Source: Pseudomonadota bacterium
GTDB taxonomy: Bacteria > Pseudomonadota > Gammaproteobacteria > Steroidobacterales > Steroidobacteraceae
Direction: 5' to 3'
Assembly (NCBI GenBank): GCA_023391335.1
Contig: JAEWBG010000051.1
Location: 51,246-115,245 of the forward strand
Length of the DNA stretch: 64,000 bases
Positions 1-9,066 of the stretch are shown in pieces. Numbering within the stretch: the stretch's first letter is position 1; the number at the start of each line of letters is the position of its first letter. The translations under genes were made by a program, and so were the position numbers. The notes beneath the pieces are model-generated. The model ran no database searches and had not been told where the DNA came from. It saw only the letters and a program-made list of their open reading frames with translations.

Positions 1-1
1 A

Positions 2-424
2 TTGATTCGCATGGAACTGGATGCACTTGGGGCAAGGCAGTTGCCCGAGCGTGTGCATTTAGAGGGGCCGCCCGTACGCATTCGACCGTCCGTCGTGCAA
101 ATCATCGCACTCGCGTTGCACGAGTTGGCAACGAACGCGCGTAAGTACGGCGCACTATCGAACGAGCGTCACGACGGCAAACTCTCCGTGACTTGGTGTA
201 CGTACGGCCATCAGGAAACCGACCATCTGGCGCTGAAGTGGATCGAAGCGGGTGGACAAATGCCGGACGCAAAACTGGAATCGCGGCGCGGATATGGTCG
301 CGAACTCATCGAACGAGCGTTGCCTTACTCGCTCGGCGCCAAGACTTCGTTGGAGCATGACGCAGAAGGTCTGCGGTGCACCATCGATATGCCGCTGGAT
401 CGCAGCCGCAACGGCATGTCTTGA
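2..424 (+). CDS. HWE-family sensor histidine kinase, C-terminal fragment (5' end outside window)
   Basis: This is the C-terminal ATP-binding part of an HWE/HisKA_2-type histidine kinase; the reading frame is open to the left edge, so the true start lies outside the window. The N-box is visible as HELATNARKYGALS, followed by a short linker with a W-x-E element (KWIEAGG) and a GYGRELIERALPYSLGAKT stretch that lines up with the end of the complete kinase immediately downstream. The two genes are therefore tandem paralogues. The sensory domains cannot be seen, so the stimulus is unknown. Confidence 0.85.
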   Translation: MIRMELDALGARQLPERVHLEGPPVRIRPSVVQIIALALHELATNARKYGALSNERHDGKLSVTWCTYGHQETDHLALKWIEAGGQMPDAKLESRRGYGRELIERALPYSLGAKTSLEHDAEGLRCTIDMPLDRSRNGMS

Positions 425-649
425 GCTGTGTGGATGCGCACCGGGCGAGGTCGCTGCGCATGCGCATCGCGTACTGCCACTAGAGAAAGACGCGTAGGCG
501 ATCAGGGGATCTCAACGGCGCGAGCGACTTCGTACGAAGCGATTCGAGTGCTGCATCGGGTTATAGTTTGGATCGAGAACACCAAGCGAGCCCCAACGAC
601 TCACATTCGGCCTTCGCTGCGGCTGCGGCAGCACGCGGGTTCATCACTC

Positions 650-3037
650 ATGAAAGACACCTGGCTTGCTGGGCTGAACGACGCTTTCAAGGCTGCGATC
701 GACGGTGCGCCGCTGGATCAGTCTCTCGGTATTCTGATTGCAACCGCTCTAAAGCAACTCGATTCCACAGCTCGTTGCGCTTTCTACATCGCTGATGAAA
801 CGGGCGAGGCGTTGTCTCACGTCATCGGAATGCCAGCGGCGTATGCGCAGGCTGTAAATGGATTCAAGATCGGTGCGGATTCGCTCGCGTGTGGGTTGGC
901 CGTCGGTAGTGGTCAATCGGTGATAACACCGGATGTGCGCGAGGAGCCGAAGTGGAAGCCATGGCTATGGCTGGCCGAACAATTCAACTATCGTGCCTGC
1001 TGGTCCTTTCCGGTGGAAACGACGACCGGCGAACTCGTGGGAACCTTCGCGACCTACTTTGTAGAGCCGCGCGCGCCTTCGGCTGACGATTTGGCGTTGG
1101 CGAAGACACTCACGCGTACGGCGTCGATCATCATCGTTCAACACCGTGCACTCGAGGAATCCAAGCGCCTCCAGTTCATCAGCACAGAACTGATCCAAGA
1201 GGGAAACGTCGACCATTTGTACGATGAGATTCTCAATGCGCTTGCAGTGATGATTCGATGCAAGGCGGCGAGTCTGCAGATGCTCGAACCAGCCGCAAGT
1301 CAGCTGATCTTGCTCGCAGCTCGCGGTTTCGATGATGCAGCGAAAGCAACTTGGAGCCGGGTCACTGCGGAATCCAGCACGGTCTGCGGTGCCGCTCTGC
1401 GCAGCGGCATACGCGCTGTCGTCTCCGATCTTGACGATCCTCTTTTTGTCACCACCGAGGCAAGCCGCGAAACGTATCGTCGCCTAGGTATTCGTGCCGT
1501 TCTGACCACGCCATTGGTGTCACGAAGTGGTCAAGTCCTTGGAATGATGTCCTCGCTTTGGGGTATTCCGCATACGCCGACTGAACGCGAACTGCGCCTC
1601 GTAGATATATTGGGCAGACAAACGGCGGACCTCATCGAGCGAGTGCAGACCCGTCGGCGGCTGGAAGAAAACGAGGAACGCCTACGGCAATTCGGCGAGG
1701 CTTCCCAAGACATACTTTGGATTCGCGATGCGACGCGACTGCAATGGCAGTATCTCACGCCCGCATTCGAGCAAATTTATGGCGTCAGTCGAACGGAAGC
1801 GATGATGGGCGACAACTACCGCAGCTGGCTCGATCTAGTCATTGACGAGGACCGCGATCGAGCACGCGCGGCGATGGATCGGGTTCGAGCCGGCGAACAC
1901 GTGACGTTCGACTATCGGATCAAGCGCCCCAGCGACGGGGGGATACGCTGGATTCGCAACACCGATTTTCCCATCGCCAATGAAAGCGGTGTCGTCACGT
2001 TCATAGGTGGCATCGGTCACGACATGACAGAGCTGCGCGAAACTGAATTGCGTCTGCAGACGTTGATGCAAGGGATTCCACAACTCGTATGGCGTGCAGT
2101 GGACGGCGGCGAATGGACGTGGTCGAGTCCCCAATGGACGAATTACACCGGTCGGAGCCTGAAGGACAGCATTGGGTTTGGATGGCTCGCAGCGCTGCAT
2201 CCCGATGACCGCGATCGCGCCCTGCAGTGCTGGGAAAGGGCCATGGACGCGGGTGCTCTTGAATTTGAAGGGCGCATTTATCACGCAGCGCAGGACGAAT
2301 ACCGATGGTTTCAGACGCGTGCCACACCGGTGCGAAGCGAGAGCGGTTTCATCATCGAATGGCTGGGCACCTCAACCGACGTGCATCAGCTGCGTGAGAT
2401 GCAGGATCGCCAAAAGGTCCTGGTTGCGGAACTCCAGCACCGCACTCGAAACTTGATGGGCATCGTCCGGGCGATGGCGGAGAAGACCTTGCGAAGCAGC
2501 GAGAACCTCGATGATTTCCGCGATCACTTTCGCGATCGGTTGGATGCGCTCGCGCGCGTCCAAGGATTGCTCTCCCGCCTGGATGAGCGCGATCGAGTGA
2601 CATTCGATGAGCTAATCCGAACGGAAATCGAGGCAATGACGGACGCAACGGACCGTGTCACTCTGCAGGGGCCCGCCGACGTGCCGCTGCGATCCTCGAC
2701 GGTTCAGACCCTCGCAATGGCGATTCATGAACTCGCAACGAATGCCGTCAAGTACGGTGCGCTCAGCCAGCCGCAGGGTCATCTCGATGTGAAATGGGAG
2801 TTTCAGCCGCGAGGTCAGGGAGGAATCCCATGGCTCCATGTGGATTGGCGTGAGCGCAATGTCGAAATCCCTGCGTCGATCGTCGCGGCTCGAAGCGGTG
2901 ATGGCCGTGAATTGATCGAGCGCGCCTTGCCGTATCAACTCAGCGCCAAGACCAGCTACAACATCGAAACCGACGGCGTGCATTGCACGATCTCCATGCC
3001 GGTCTCGGCTGCCGGCCAGGAGCGCCACTTTGCCTGA
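650..3037 (+). CDS. Multidomain HWE histidine kinase (GAF-GAF-PAS-PAS-HWE_HK)
   Basis: This is a predicted cytoplasmic sensor kinase of 795 residues with no membrane segment. Two GAF-like domains occupy roughly residues 20-165 and 185-330, two PAS domains roughly 345-465 and 470-590, and the HWE kinase core the rest. The phosphoacceptor His lies near residue 597 in ELQHRTRN, the N-box HELATNAVKYGALS near residue 693, and the W-x-E signature appears as DWRER. The frame is open further upstream to a GTG at 428, but those 74 residues are Arg-rich and unlike a GAF leader, so the ATG at 650 is preferred. Its stop overlaps the following receiver gene by 8 bases, which suggests the two form a pair. 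The ligand is not predictable. Confidence 0.88.
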   Translation: MKDTWLAGLNDAFKAAIDGAPLDQSLGILIATALKQLDSTARCAFYIADETGEALSHVIGMPAAYAQAVNGFKIGADSLACGLAVGSGQSVITPDVREEPKWKPWLWLAEQFNYRACWSFPVETTTGELVGTFATYFVEPRAPSADDLALAKTLTRTASIIIVQHRALEESKRLQFISTELIQEGNVDHLYDEILNALAVMIRCKAASLQMLEPAASQLILLAARGFDDAAKATWSRVTAESSTVCGAALRSGIRAVVSDLDDPLFVTTEASRETYRRLGIRAVLTTPLVSRSGQVLGMMSSLWGIPHTPTERELRLVDILGRQTADLIERVQTRRRLEENEERLRQFGEASQDILWIRDATRLQWQYLTPAFEQIYGVSRTEAMMGDNYRSWLDLVIDEDRDRARAAMDRVRAGEHVTFDYRIKRPSDGGIRWIRNTDFPIANESGVVTFIGGIGHDMTELRETELRLQTLMQGIPQLVWRAVDGGEWTWSSPQWTNYTGRSLKDSIGFGWLAALHPDDRDRALQCWERAMDAGALEFEGRIYHAAQDEYRWFQTRATPVRSESGFIIEWLGTSTDVHQLREMQDRQKVLVAELQHRTRNLMGIVRAMAEKTLRSSENLDDFRDHFRDRLDALARVQGLLSRLDERDRVTFDELIRTEIEAMTDATDRVTLQGPADVPLRSSTVQTLAMAIHELATNAVKYGALSQPQGHLDVKWEFQPRGQGGIPWLHVDWRERNVEIPASIVAARSGDGRELIERALPYQLSAKTSYNIETDGVHCTISMPVSAAGQERHFA

Positions 3038-3431
3038 AGTCAACTTAAACGGTTGCCGCGTGCTCATCGTCGAAGACGAGTACGTGCTCGCGTACGAGCT
3101 TCATGGCAAGCTCATCGCGCTGGGCGCCACAGTCTTGGGCCCAGTCGGGACGCTTGCGGATGCGCTCGAGCTCATCAGTGCGGAGTCGCGCATCGATGTG
3201 GCAGTGCTCGACGTCAACCTTCGCGGCCACTCGGTTTTCCCCGCTGCCGATCTACTTGCATGTCGTGACATTCCCATGCTGTTCACGACCGGGTACGACG
3301 TCTCGCAATTTCCGATTCGGTTCCAAAATATGCCGAGATGCGAAAAGCCCATGGACATCGCGACTGTCACGCGTGCGATTTGCGATCTCGTAGGCAGATC
3401 ATCGTCGCCTAGCTGCCGTGGTGGCTCATGA
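3030..3431 (+). CDS. Single-domain response regulator (receiver only)
   Basis: A 133-residue CheY-like receiver without an output domain. The acidic pair is in LIVEDEYV (residues about 12-19), the phosphoacceptor Asp is in VAVLDVNLRG (about residue 60), the switch Thr is in LFTTGYD and the conserved Lys is in CEKP. The start is a TTG at 3030, inside the last codons of the kinase gene. Receiver-only proteins encoded after HWE kinases are common phosphate acceptors or relays, so it probably serves the upstream kinase. The stop overlaps the next ATG. Confidence 0.85.
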   Translation: MPEVNLNGCRVLIVEDEYVLAYELHGKLIALGATVLGPVGTLADALELISAESRIDVAVLDVNLRGHSVFPAADLLACRDIPMLFTTGYDVSQFPIRFQNMPRCEKPMDIATVTRAICDLVGRSSSPSCRGGS

Positions 3432-3844
3432 GACAAACGCTGCAACCTGGCATTACTTACGAACATAAGCTCGTGGTGCCGAGCTCGAAGACAGTTCCGA
3501 ATCTGTATCCGGAAGCCGAAGAATTTGTGGCGATGCCTGAAGTATTCGCGACCGGCTTCTTAGTCGGATTCTTAGAATGGGCGTGCATCAAAGCGATCAA
3601 TCCGCATATCGATTGGCCGGCCGAGCAAACGCTGGGAACTCACATCGATGTGAGTCACGAGGCAGCGACTCCGCCTGGCTTAGAAGTGACCGCGCGAGTG
3701 AAGCTCATCGAAGTAGTGGGTCGCAAGCTAGTGTTCGACGTGGAGGCGCATGATGGTGTCGACGTCATTTCCAAAGGTCGACATGAGAGATACGTGATCG
3801 ATCGGAAAAGGTTCGAGGAGAAGGTGGCTCGGAAGAGACGTTGA
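3428..3844 (+). CDS. Hotdog-fold thioesterase, fluoroacetyl-CoA thioesterase-like
   Basis: A 138-residue protein of the thioesterase superfamily most similar in pattern to FlK-type enzymes. Visible family features are the N-terminal LQPGITYEHKLVVPSSKTVPNLYPEA, the ATGFLVGFLEWACIKAI helix and the central GTHIDVSHEAATPPGLEVTARVKL hotdog strand. The ATG at 3428 overlaps the stop of the receiver gene (ATGA), so it is likely co-transcribed with the kinase/regulator pair, although the functional link is not obvious. The substrate is probably a small acyl-CoA; fluoroacetyl-CoA specificity itself is not implied. Confidence 0.78.
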   Translation: MRQTLQPGITYEHKLVVPSSKTVPNLYPEAEEFVAMPEVFATGFLVGFLEWACIKAINPHIDWPAEQTLGTHIDVSHEAATPPGLEVTARVKLIEVVGRKLVFDVEAHDGVDVISKGRHERYVIDRKRFEEKVARKRR

Positions 3845-3989
3845 TGGCCGCAGCCAACAGCGAACATCCATATTCAAGTTGTCGCTCGAGTTGTCGCTTG
3901 CCGCGCTCGGCGATTAGGTTCAACTGCTACTGACGGACGATTGCGTCCATCGGCGTTCCGGATTAGCGTCCATTCGCACGGAGGGTGCG

Positions 3990-5621
3990 ATGGTCCAGTA
4001 CGCTCGCTTTGTCGTCTTCGGCCTGCTCGCGGGCGGTGTTGCCGCCCAGGTGGCTGCCCACGAACAGCACACGCAGCATGGAGCCGTCGATTTCCCGATC
4101 TCGTGTCGCGAGTCCTCACGGCAATCGTTTAACAAGGGAATGGTGCTGCTGCATCACATGACCTATCCGCAGGCGCGGCAGCAGTTCGAACGAATAGTCG
4201 ACGACGATCCAACCTGTGCGATGGCCCATTGGGGTGTGGCGATGACCTTGTTTCAGCCGCTCTGGCCAACGCGCCCTTCGCCGGTTGCGCTCAACCGCGG
4301 ATGGGATGAGGTTCAAGCGGCCAAATCGCTCGGCCTACCGACTGAGCGCGAACGGCTCTTCGTCTCAGCGGCGGAAGCGTTCTTTACGGAGCCGCAATCC
4401 GGTGATTACTGGTTACGTGTTCGCCGATGGGAGGCAGCATCCGCTGACGCCTATTCGCGGATGCCGAATGACACTGAGATTGCGGTCTTCTACGCCTTGG
4501 CACATTTGGCAACGACACCTTCGAACGCGAACACGCGCGAACACGCCGATGAATCCGCTGCAATCTTGACGAAGATTCTGCAGCAACATCCCGACCACCC
4601 TGGCGTCATGCACTATCTGGTTCACGCGAACGACATGCCCGGTCGCGAGCGCGAGTTGCTCGATGTCACGCGCAAGTACGAAGAGATTGCTCCCGACAAT
4701 CCGCACGCGCTGCACATGCCCACTCATATTTATACGAGGCTAGGCGACTGGGACGGCGTGATCAGAGGCAATCTCAAAGCAGCCGATGCGGCGCTCGCAT
4801 ATCCAGCTGGTGAAAAAGGCGAATTCATCTGGGACGAGTTCGCGCACGCCATCGAATATCTTGTGTACGCCTATCTTCAGGAGGCAGATGACGCCAAAGC
4901 GCTGTCGCAGGTGCAGCGCTTGCAGGCAGTGCCAAAACTTGAACCCTCCTTCAAAACCGCATTCCATCTCGCCTCTACGCAATCGCGCTATGCGCTCGAG
5001 CGTGGTGCGTGGAGTGAAGCTGCGAACATCCAGCCTCGCACCCCTCGCTCGGTAGATTGGGATAAGTTCATTTGGCCTGAAGCCATCGCGCAGTTCGCGC
5101 GTGGCTATGGTGCGGCTCGAACCGGCGATGCCGAGCGCGCGAGGGCTGCCTTTATTCGCATCGAGGAACTAGAGAAGCGCGCTCGTGCCAGTGGGGAAGA
5201 TCTGTTTGCGCGCAACGTACAATTGCTCAGCATCGAGTTGAATGCGCGTGTGACCTACGAGCGTTCAGAGAAGGAGTCCGCAGTGCGGCTACTTCGGCAG
5301 GCCGCTGAATTAGAGAGCGCAACGCCGAAGCATCCCGTAACGCCTGGGCCGACACTCCCTGCGTATGAACTGCTGGGTGACATGTACATGGAGTCCGGCC
5401 GACCGAAAGAGGCTTTGGACGCGTACGAAACTGCACTGAAGTCATACCCGCGACGATTCAATAGCACCCTTGGTGCCGCTCGAGCAGCTCGCGCATCAGG
5501 AAACGAGAATCGCGCCGCCGACTACTATCGTCAGCTCATCGCACTTGCGGGTGGCAGTGCTCGCGGATCGATCATCGAGGCACGTTCGTTCGTCGAGGGG
5601 TATGACCCGCGTCGTCACTAA
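3990..5621 (+). CDS. Secreted TPR-repeat protein
   Basis: A 543-residue protein with a probable signal peptide (VVFGLLAGGVAAQVAAHE, residues about 8-25). A His/Cys-containing segment and a series of TPR-like helical repeats follow, for example SFNKGMVLLHHMTYPQARQQFERIVDDDPTCAMAHWG near residue 50, and PAYELLGDMYMESGRPKEALDAYETALKSYP near residue 450. It resembles periplasmic tetratricopeptide proteins of unknown role found across Proteobacteria and Acidobacteria. The GTG/ATG choice is uncertain; the start at 3990 gives a good signal peptide. It converges on hupE with overlapping stop codons. Confidence 0.72.
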   Translation: MVQYARFVVFGLLAGGVAAQVAAHEQHTQHGAVDFPISCRESSRQSFNKGMVLLHHMTYPQARQQFERIVDDDPTCAMAHWGVAMTLFQPLWPTRPSPVALNRGWDEVQAAKSLGLPTERERLFVSAAEAFFTEPQSGDYWLRVRRWEAASADAYSRMPNDTEIAVFYALAHLATTPSNANTREHADESAAILTKILQQHPDHPGVMHYLVHANDMPGRERELLDVTRKYEEIAPDNPHALHMPTHIYTRLGDWDGVIRGNLKAADAALAYPAGEKGEFIWDEFAHAIEYLVYAYLQEADDAKALSQVQRLQAVPKLEPSFKTAFHLASTQSRYALERGAWSEAANIQPRTPRSVDWDKFIWPEAIAQFARGYGAARTGDAERARAAFIRIEELEKRARASGEDLFARNVQLLSIELNARVTYERSEKESAVRLLRQAAELESATPKHPVTPGPTLPAYELLGDMYMESGRPKEALDAYETALKSYPRRFNSTLGAARAARASGNENRAADYYRQLIALAGGSARGSIIEARSFVEGYDPRRH

Positions 5622-6205
5622 CCGATCAGCATTGCAGTGCCTGCAATCGCTACCGCTGTGCCGGTCAAGCGGACCAGCGATTCACTGCGGCGCTCGTCGG
5701 TACGGCTCAGAAGCGCAACGACTGCGATTCCCGCGACGTGCAATGCGGCGCTAGCGAGCAGCATTCCAGATACAGACGTCACCTGAGTGCCTACGGATGC
5801 TTCCGCCCCGTGCGCATATCCGTGAGCGAGTGCGAATGTACCGACAAGGGCGACCGCCCCCATTACGTTCGCGTGCTGTTTCGCCGCCAGCAGCAGGCCG
5901 AAGGCCACAACGGACGCGCTAATTGCAATCTCGACGATGACCGAAGGTGAGTTGCCGAGTCCGATGCAAACGCCGAACGCGAGCATCGAAACGAAAGCGA
6001 GCGGGAGCAGCCAAATTGCGTGACCCTTGAGTCGTGCTGCCAGCATGCCAACTGCGGCCATGGCGAGGAGATGATCCCATCCGCCAAATGGATGGGCGAT
6101 TCCGGCAACAAAACCGATTGCGTGATCGGCTGCAGGATGCGCGAACGCGAAACCGGGTACTAGCGAGAGCATCAACGGGGCACAGCGGCGCAAGGCGGAT
6201 TGCAT
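5618..6205 (-). CDS. hupE: HupE/UreJ family metal transporter
   Basis: A 195-residue integral membrane protein with a signal-like N-terminus and about six hydrophobic segments. The HupE/UreJ signature HPFGGWDHLLAMAAVGMLAA follows the mature N-terminus HPAADHAIGFVAG, and a second His-rich motif LAHGYAHGAEA lies near residue 130. Family members are predicted nickel or cobalt transporters linked to hydrogenase or urease. Directly upstream, on the opposite strand, is a remnant of ureG, which supports a former urease context. The gene itself looks intact. Confidence 0.85.
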   Translation of the reverse strand: MQSALRRCAPLMLSLVPGFAFAHPAADHAIGFVAGIAHPFGGWDHLLAMAAVGMLAARLKGHAIWLLPLAFVSMLAFGVCIGLGNSPSVIVEIAISASVVAFGLLLAAKQHANVMGAVALVGTFALAHGYAHGAEASVGTQVTSVSGMLLASAALHVAGIAVVALLSRTDERRSESLVRLTGTAVAIAGTAMLIG

Positions 6206-6324
6206 AAGAAACTCCGATGCAGAGCGACGATCCTAAGCTTAGCTGAGTCGTGGCGCCGAATCGCATTGGATAACTCATTTGGCCCATGCCGGGAACCCAC
6301 CGGTCGCGTCGTATCATCGCTTGT

Positions 6325-6477
6325 CTCTATGTGATCGATGTGGCCGCACGCGACAAGATCCCTCGCAAGGGCGGCCCGGGAATCATGAAGTCGGATCTAT
6401 TGATCATTAACAAGATCGACCTGGCACCGCATGTGGGTGCTTCCCTCGATGCCACGAAACCCAATACACGAGGTTGT
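6325..6477 (+). pseudogene. ureG: Remnant of ureG (urease accessory GTPase)
   Basis: Conceptual translation gives about 50 residues closely matching the internal region of UreG: YVIDVAARDKIPRKGGPGI followed by SDLLIINKIDLAPHVGASLD, including the conserved NKxD GTPase motif. The upstream P-loop half is missing and the frame drifts into unrelated sequence after about 6477, so this is a truncated, non-functional fragment. An ATG at 6286 keeps the frame open but adds no UreG-like sequence. It lies beside hupE and points to a lost urease cluster. Confidence 0.82.
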
Positions 6478-6548
6478 TTCGGTCTTAATCGATCATCGCG
6501 GCTGGGAGCACCTGTCCTGTCATCGGGCAGTGCTATCATCCGCCGCCT

Positions 6549-7103
6549 ATGAATCGAGACCTGGACAAAATGCGCCGGCGGCCGTTCTTCTTCCCGCTGT
6601 TGCTGCCGGTGATTCTCTTCATTGCTCTGGTTGCCGCGGCCGCGTGGTTGTTCGACGCGCGCGCGACCACGGTCGTGTTCGTGGTGCGGCATGGGGAAAC
6701 CGAGCCCGGCAATGATCCTGATCCGGCGTTAAGTGTCGAAGGCCGCGAGCGTGCAGCTCATCTCGCAAAGGTGTTGTCGCAAGCGCAGCCCGTCCGTGCG
6801 ATCGATGCGATTTTCGCGTCCGAATTCCGTCGCACTCATCAGACTGTCACGCCCTTATCCGAAACGTTGGCGCTCCCCGTGAATCTGATCCCCAGCGGCA
6901 CCTGGGGCGATCTGGCCCATCGAATCACCCACGAACATCGCGGCGAATATGTATTGGTTGCCGGAAGCACGAACACGATCCCGCAGTTGATCGAAGGCTT
7001 GAGCGGAGAGAAGGTGACGCTGCGAGACGACGAGTACGACACGATGTTCATCATCTTTGTGCCACAGATCTCGAAGACGCGCGTGGTGCGGCTGAGGTAT
7101 TGA
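6549..7103 (+). CDS. Membrane-anchored histidine phosphatase family protein (SixA-like)
   Basis: A 184-residue protein with one N-terminal membrane segment (residues about 12-35, FFFPLLLPVILFIALVAAA) followed by a phosphoglycerate mutase-like domain. The catalytic RHGE motif is in FVVRHGETEPG near residue 48, the second Arg of the fold is in FASEFRRTHQT, and a weak C-terminal half lacks a canonical His-Asp/Glu pair, as in many SixA-type proteins. The substrate is unknown; the domain probably faces the periplasm. The gene begins just after the ureG remnant and appears monocistronic. Confidence 0.78.
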   Translation: MNRDLDKMRRRPFFFPLLLPVILFIALVAAAAWLFDARATTVVFVVRHGETEPGNDPDPALSVEGRERAAHLAKVLSQAQPVRAIDAIFASEFRRTHQTVTPLSETLALPVNLIPSGTWGDLAHRITHEHRGEYVLVAGSTNTIPQLIEGLSGEKVTLRDDEYDTMFIIFVPQISKTRVVRLRY

Positions 7104-7113
7104 GCGGGACGCC

Positions 7114-7290
7114 CTGATGAGGTAATGGAGTGATGAGGTGAAATGGCGTAGCGTGCGGAATACGTCACCTCACCTGTAGTGGCGCACGGGCGTTAGATCA
7201 ACCGTCCACGCGGATCCAACTACCTACTTCTTCGACCCGTCGCTCACTTCCTCACTGCGCAGCCTCACATCCTCACTATCCATTGCCTGT
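7114..7290. repeat. Inverted pair of degenerate short-repeat arrays (GTGATGAGG theme)
   Basis: A left array at 7114-7146 repeats GTGATGAGG-like words, and a right array at 7241-7290 holds the complementary CCTCACTTC-like words about 95 bp away. The right array ends eight bases before the yjbQ start codon. The pairing is imperfect but theme-consistent, as in the similar elements near 8.9, 18.9, 36.7, 43.4 and 45.4 kb. Confidence 0.6.
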
Positions 7291-7298
7291 TACTCATC

Positions 7299-7718
7299 AT
7301 GGTGTTCCACAAGACGTTATCGTTCGACATCGCAGCGCGCACATTTCGCATGATCACGACAGACGTCGCCGAGTGCGTGCGCGCATCGGGCGTGAAGGAT
7401 GGGTTGTGCACGGTGTTCATTCGTCACACGAGTGCGTCGGTTTTGATCACCGAAAACGCGGATTCGGCGGTGCGACGGGATCTCGAGAAGTTCATGCGCC
7501 GCGTCGCGCCGGATGGCAGCCCGGATTACGAGCACGACACTGAAGGTCCCGACGATATGCCGGCGCACATCCGGAACATGCTCACGGCGAGCAGCATCAG
7601 CGTGCCGATCATCGATGGCGAGCTTGCTCTCGGTACGTGGCAGGGCGTTTATGTTTGGGAGCATCGCGCGCATCGACACTCGCGCGAAATCATCGTCACC
7701 GTAGTGGGAGAGAAGTGA
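7299..7718 (+). CDS. yjbQ: YjbQ/UPF0047 family protein (secondary thiamine-phosphate synthase type)
   Basis: A 139-residue protein with all hallmarks of the UPF0047/YjbQ family: FIRHTSASVLITENAD, a D-x-x-DxEKFxxRxxP helix, HDTEGPDDMPAHIRNML, and the C-terminal GTWQGVYVWEHRAHRHSREI. Family members form trimers with a putative His-lined site, and some show weak thiamine-phosphate synthase activity. No Shine-Dalgarno sequence is visible before the ATG, where a repeat array ends instead. Confidence 0.92.
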   Translation: MVFHKTLSFDIAARTFRMITTDVAECVRASGVKDGLCTVFIRHTSASVLITENADSAVRRDLEKFMRRVAPDGSPDYEHDTEGPDDMPAHIRNMLTASSISVPIIDGELALGTWQGVYVWEHRAHRHSREIIVTVVGEK

Positions 7719-7754
7719 CGAAGCGAGAATTCGCCTCGCCACTTCTAGATTGTC

Positions 7755-8687
7755 TTAGGCGCTCGGTTCGGTACTGCGCTTACCTTTGAAGAACTTGGCG
7801 ATTGCCGCGCCGAAGCCCGCGATGGCGATGAAGATGATCTTCGCGAACTTGGCCAAGAACAGGCCGACCATCGCCAGCAATCCGAGCTTCTTTGCCGCAA
7901 TACCGCCGATCAATGCGGCCAATCCGTAAGCCGCAACCTTGTCGGTCGATGAATCGAAGTCGGTGTAGCGTTTGCCGCTGTTGAAATCGACGGAGGACAA
8001 CAGCTGGTGTGCTACTGGCTTGTCGCTCTCGATGTTCGATGCCGCCGTGACCAGGTCGAGCGAGATGTACCCCTCGCGACCGAGTACGTACGTGTTGTAG
8101 TTGATCGAGGGATCTTCGTCTTGACCGCCGATGTCGCGGACCTCGGCTGACCAAACCAGGCGATGCGAAGTGGAATCGTACTTCGGCGATTCAACCCAAC
8201 GAGTCACTTCGATCGGCGGCACGCCGAGCTCTTTGCGATGGGCGTTGCCGGCCAGCGTTCCTTCTTTGATGTTCTTGAGCAACTCATCGCCGTCCCAATC
8301 CTTGGCATCATCATCTTTGATGTAACCGGCAGGTTCGAAATCGAGCGTGGCGAACCATTGGCCTTGTTCAGCCGGCAACACCAGCCCGAGGAAGTTGTCG
8401 TCGGTTTGGTTACCCATGCGATCCATCAATGCGGCACCTTCCTTGGCGGGGATGTAGCGGAATCCGGCGGGCAGGTTCAGTTGCGCCTGGTCGCGCAGTG
8501 TGATGGTGCTCGGACCCTCGACGGTCGCCGCCCTTGCGGCTTCCCATACGGGATCGGGTTTTTCGGTTGCAGTTTGTTCCTCTTGGTTCGATTGTTCTTC
8601 GTCTGCATAGGCGGCAGGTGCAAGCCCGAATGCCAAAAGGCAGGCGGCAAGCAGCCCGTTCGCTGTTCTGAAATAGGCTCCTAGCAT
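7755..8687 (-). CDS. DUF2167 domain membrane protein
   Basis: A 310-residue protein. The ATG at 8687 is chosen over one 25 codons upstream because GGGGAA lies just before it and a clean signal peptide follows (LLAACLLAFGLAPAAYA). The family core is clear: GFRYIPAKEGAALMDRMGN, then GYIKDDDAKDWDGDELLKNIKEGT, then NAHRKELGVPP and RLVWSAEVR. The C-terminus carries two hydrophobic segments (residues about 240-295) and a basic tail, so it is anchored in the inner membrane with a large periplasmic domain. The function of DUF2167 proteins is not established. Confidence 0.85.
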   Translation of the reverse strand: MLGAYFRTANGLLAACLLAFGLAPAAYADEEQSNQEEQTATEKPDPVWEAARAATVEGPSTITLRDQAQLNLPAGFRYIPAKEGAALMDRMGNQTDDNFLGLVLPAEQGQWFATLDFEPAGYIKDDDAKDWDGDELLKNIKEGTLAGNAHRKELGVPPIEVTRWVESPKYDSTSHRLVWSAEVRDIGGQDEDPSINYNTYVLGREGYISLDLVTAASNIESDKPVAHQLLSSVDFNSGKRYTDFDSSTDKVAAYGLAALIGGIAAKKLGLLAMVGLFLAKFAKIIFIAIAGFGAAIAKFFKGKRSTEPSA

Positions 8688-8832
8688 CGCTGTTCCCCAG
8701 GTTTGAGTCCGTACGTTGCGGACCAGCGCACCTTGGCCGAAAGCGGCTGGCCGGGCAAGCAATGCGACAGTACGCGGCGGCGTGGCTTGCTCCGGGAAAG
8801 TCCAGTGCTACAATTCGCCGCCTTCCATCGGT

Positions 8833-8908
8833 GGGGCCGTAGCTCAGCTGGGAGAGCGTCTCGTTCGCAATGAGAAGGTCAGGAGTTCGATCCTCCTCGG
8901 CTCCACCA
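8833..8908 (+). tRNA. tRNA-Ala (anticodon CGC)
   Basis: A 76-base cloverleaf with encoded CCA. The acceptor stem GGGGCCG pairs with CGGCTCC and includes the G3:U70 wobble that identifies alanine tRNAs. The anticodon loop TTCGCAA gives anticodon CGC, and the T-loop is TTCGATC. Confidence 0.95.
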
Positions 8909-8917
8909 ACTTCTAAC

Positions 8918-9061
8918 CTAGTGACTAGCGGATAGCGGATCGTGACTAGCAAATCATCACTAGCACCACCGCGCCAAATCGCCTTTACGCTATTCACTAT
9001 GCACCGGTCCCTAGTCCATCCAGTCCGTAGTCGGTCCGAGTCACTAGTCACCAGTCACTAC
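8918..9061. repeat. Inverted pair of short-repeat arrays (GTGACTAGC theme)
   Basis: Between tRNA-Ala and tRNA-Arg, a left array at 8918-8975 repeats GTGACTAGC and GGATAGCGGAT words, and a right array at 8998-9061 repeats GTCACTAGTCACCAGTCACTA words that are largely complementary to the left. The 15-mer AGTCACCAGTCACTA of the right array recurs directly upstream of uvrC near 40.6 kb. Confidence 0.65.
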
Positions 9062-9066
9062 CTCAC

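Noticed and set aside
8918..9061. Possible CRISPR array between the two tRNA genes
   Set aside because: The repeats are 7-9 bases, degenerate, without unique spacers and arranged as inverted arrays; no cas genes occur in the window.
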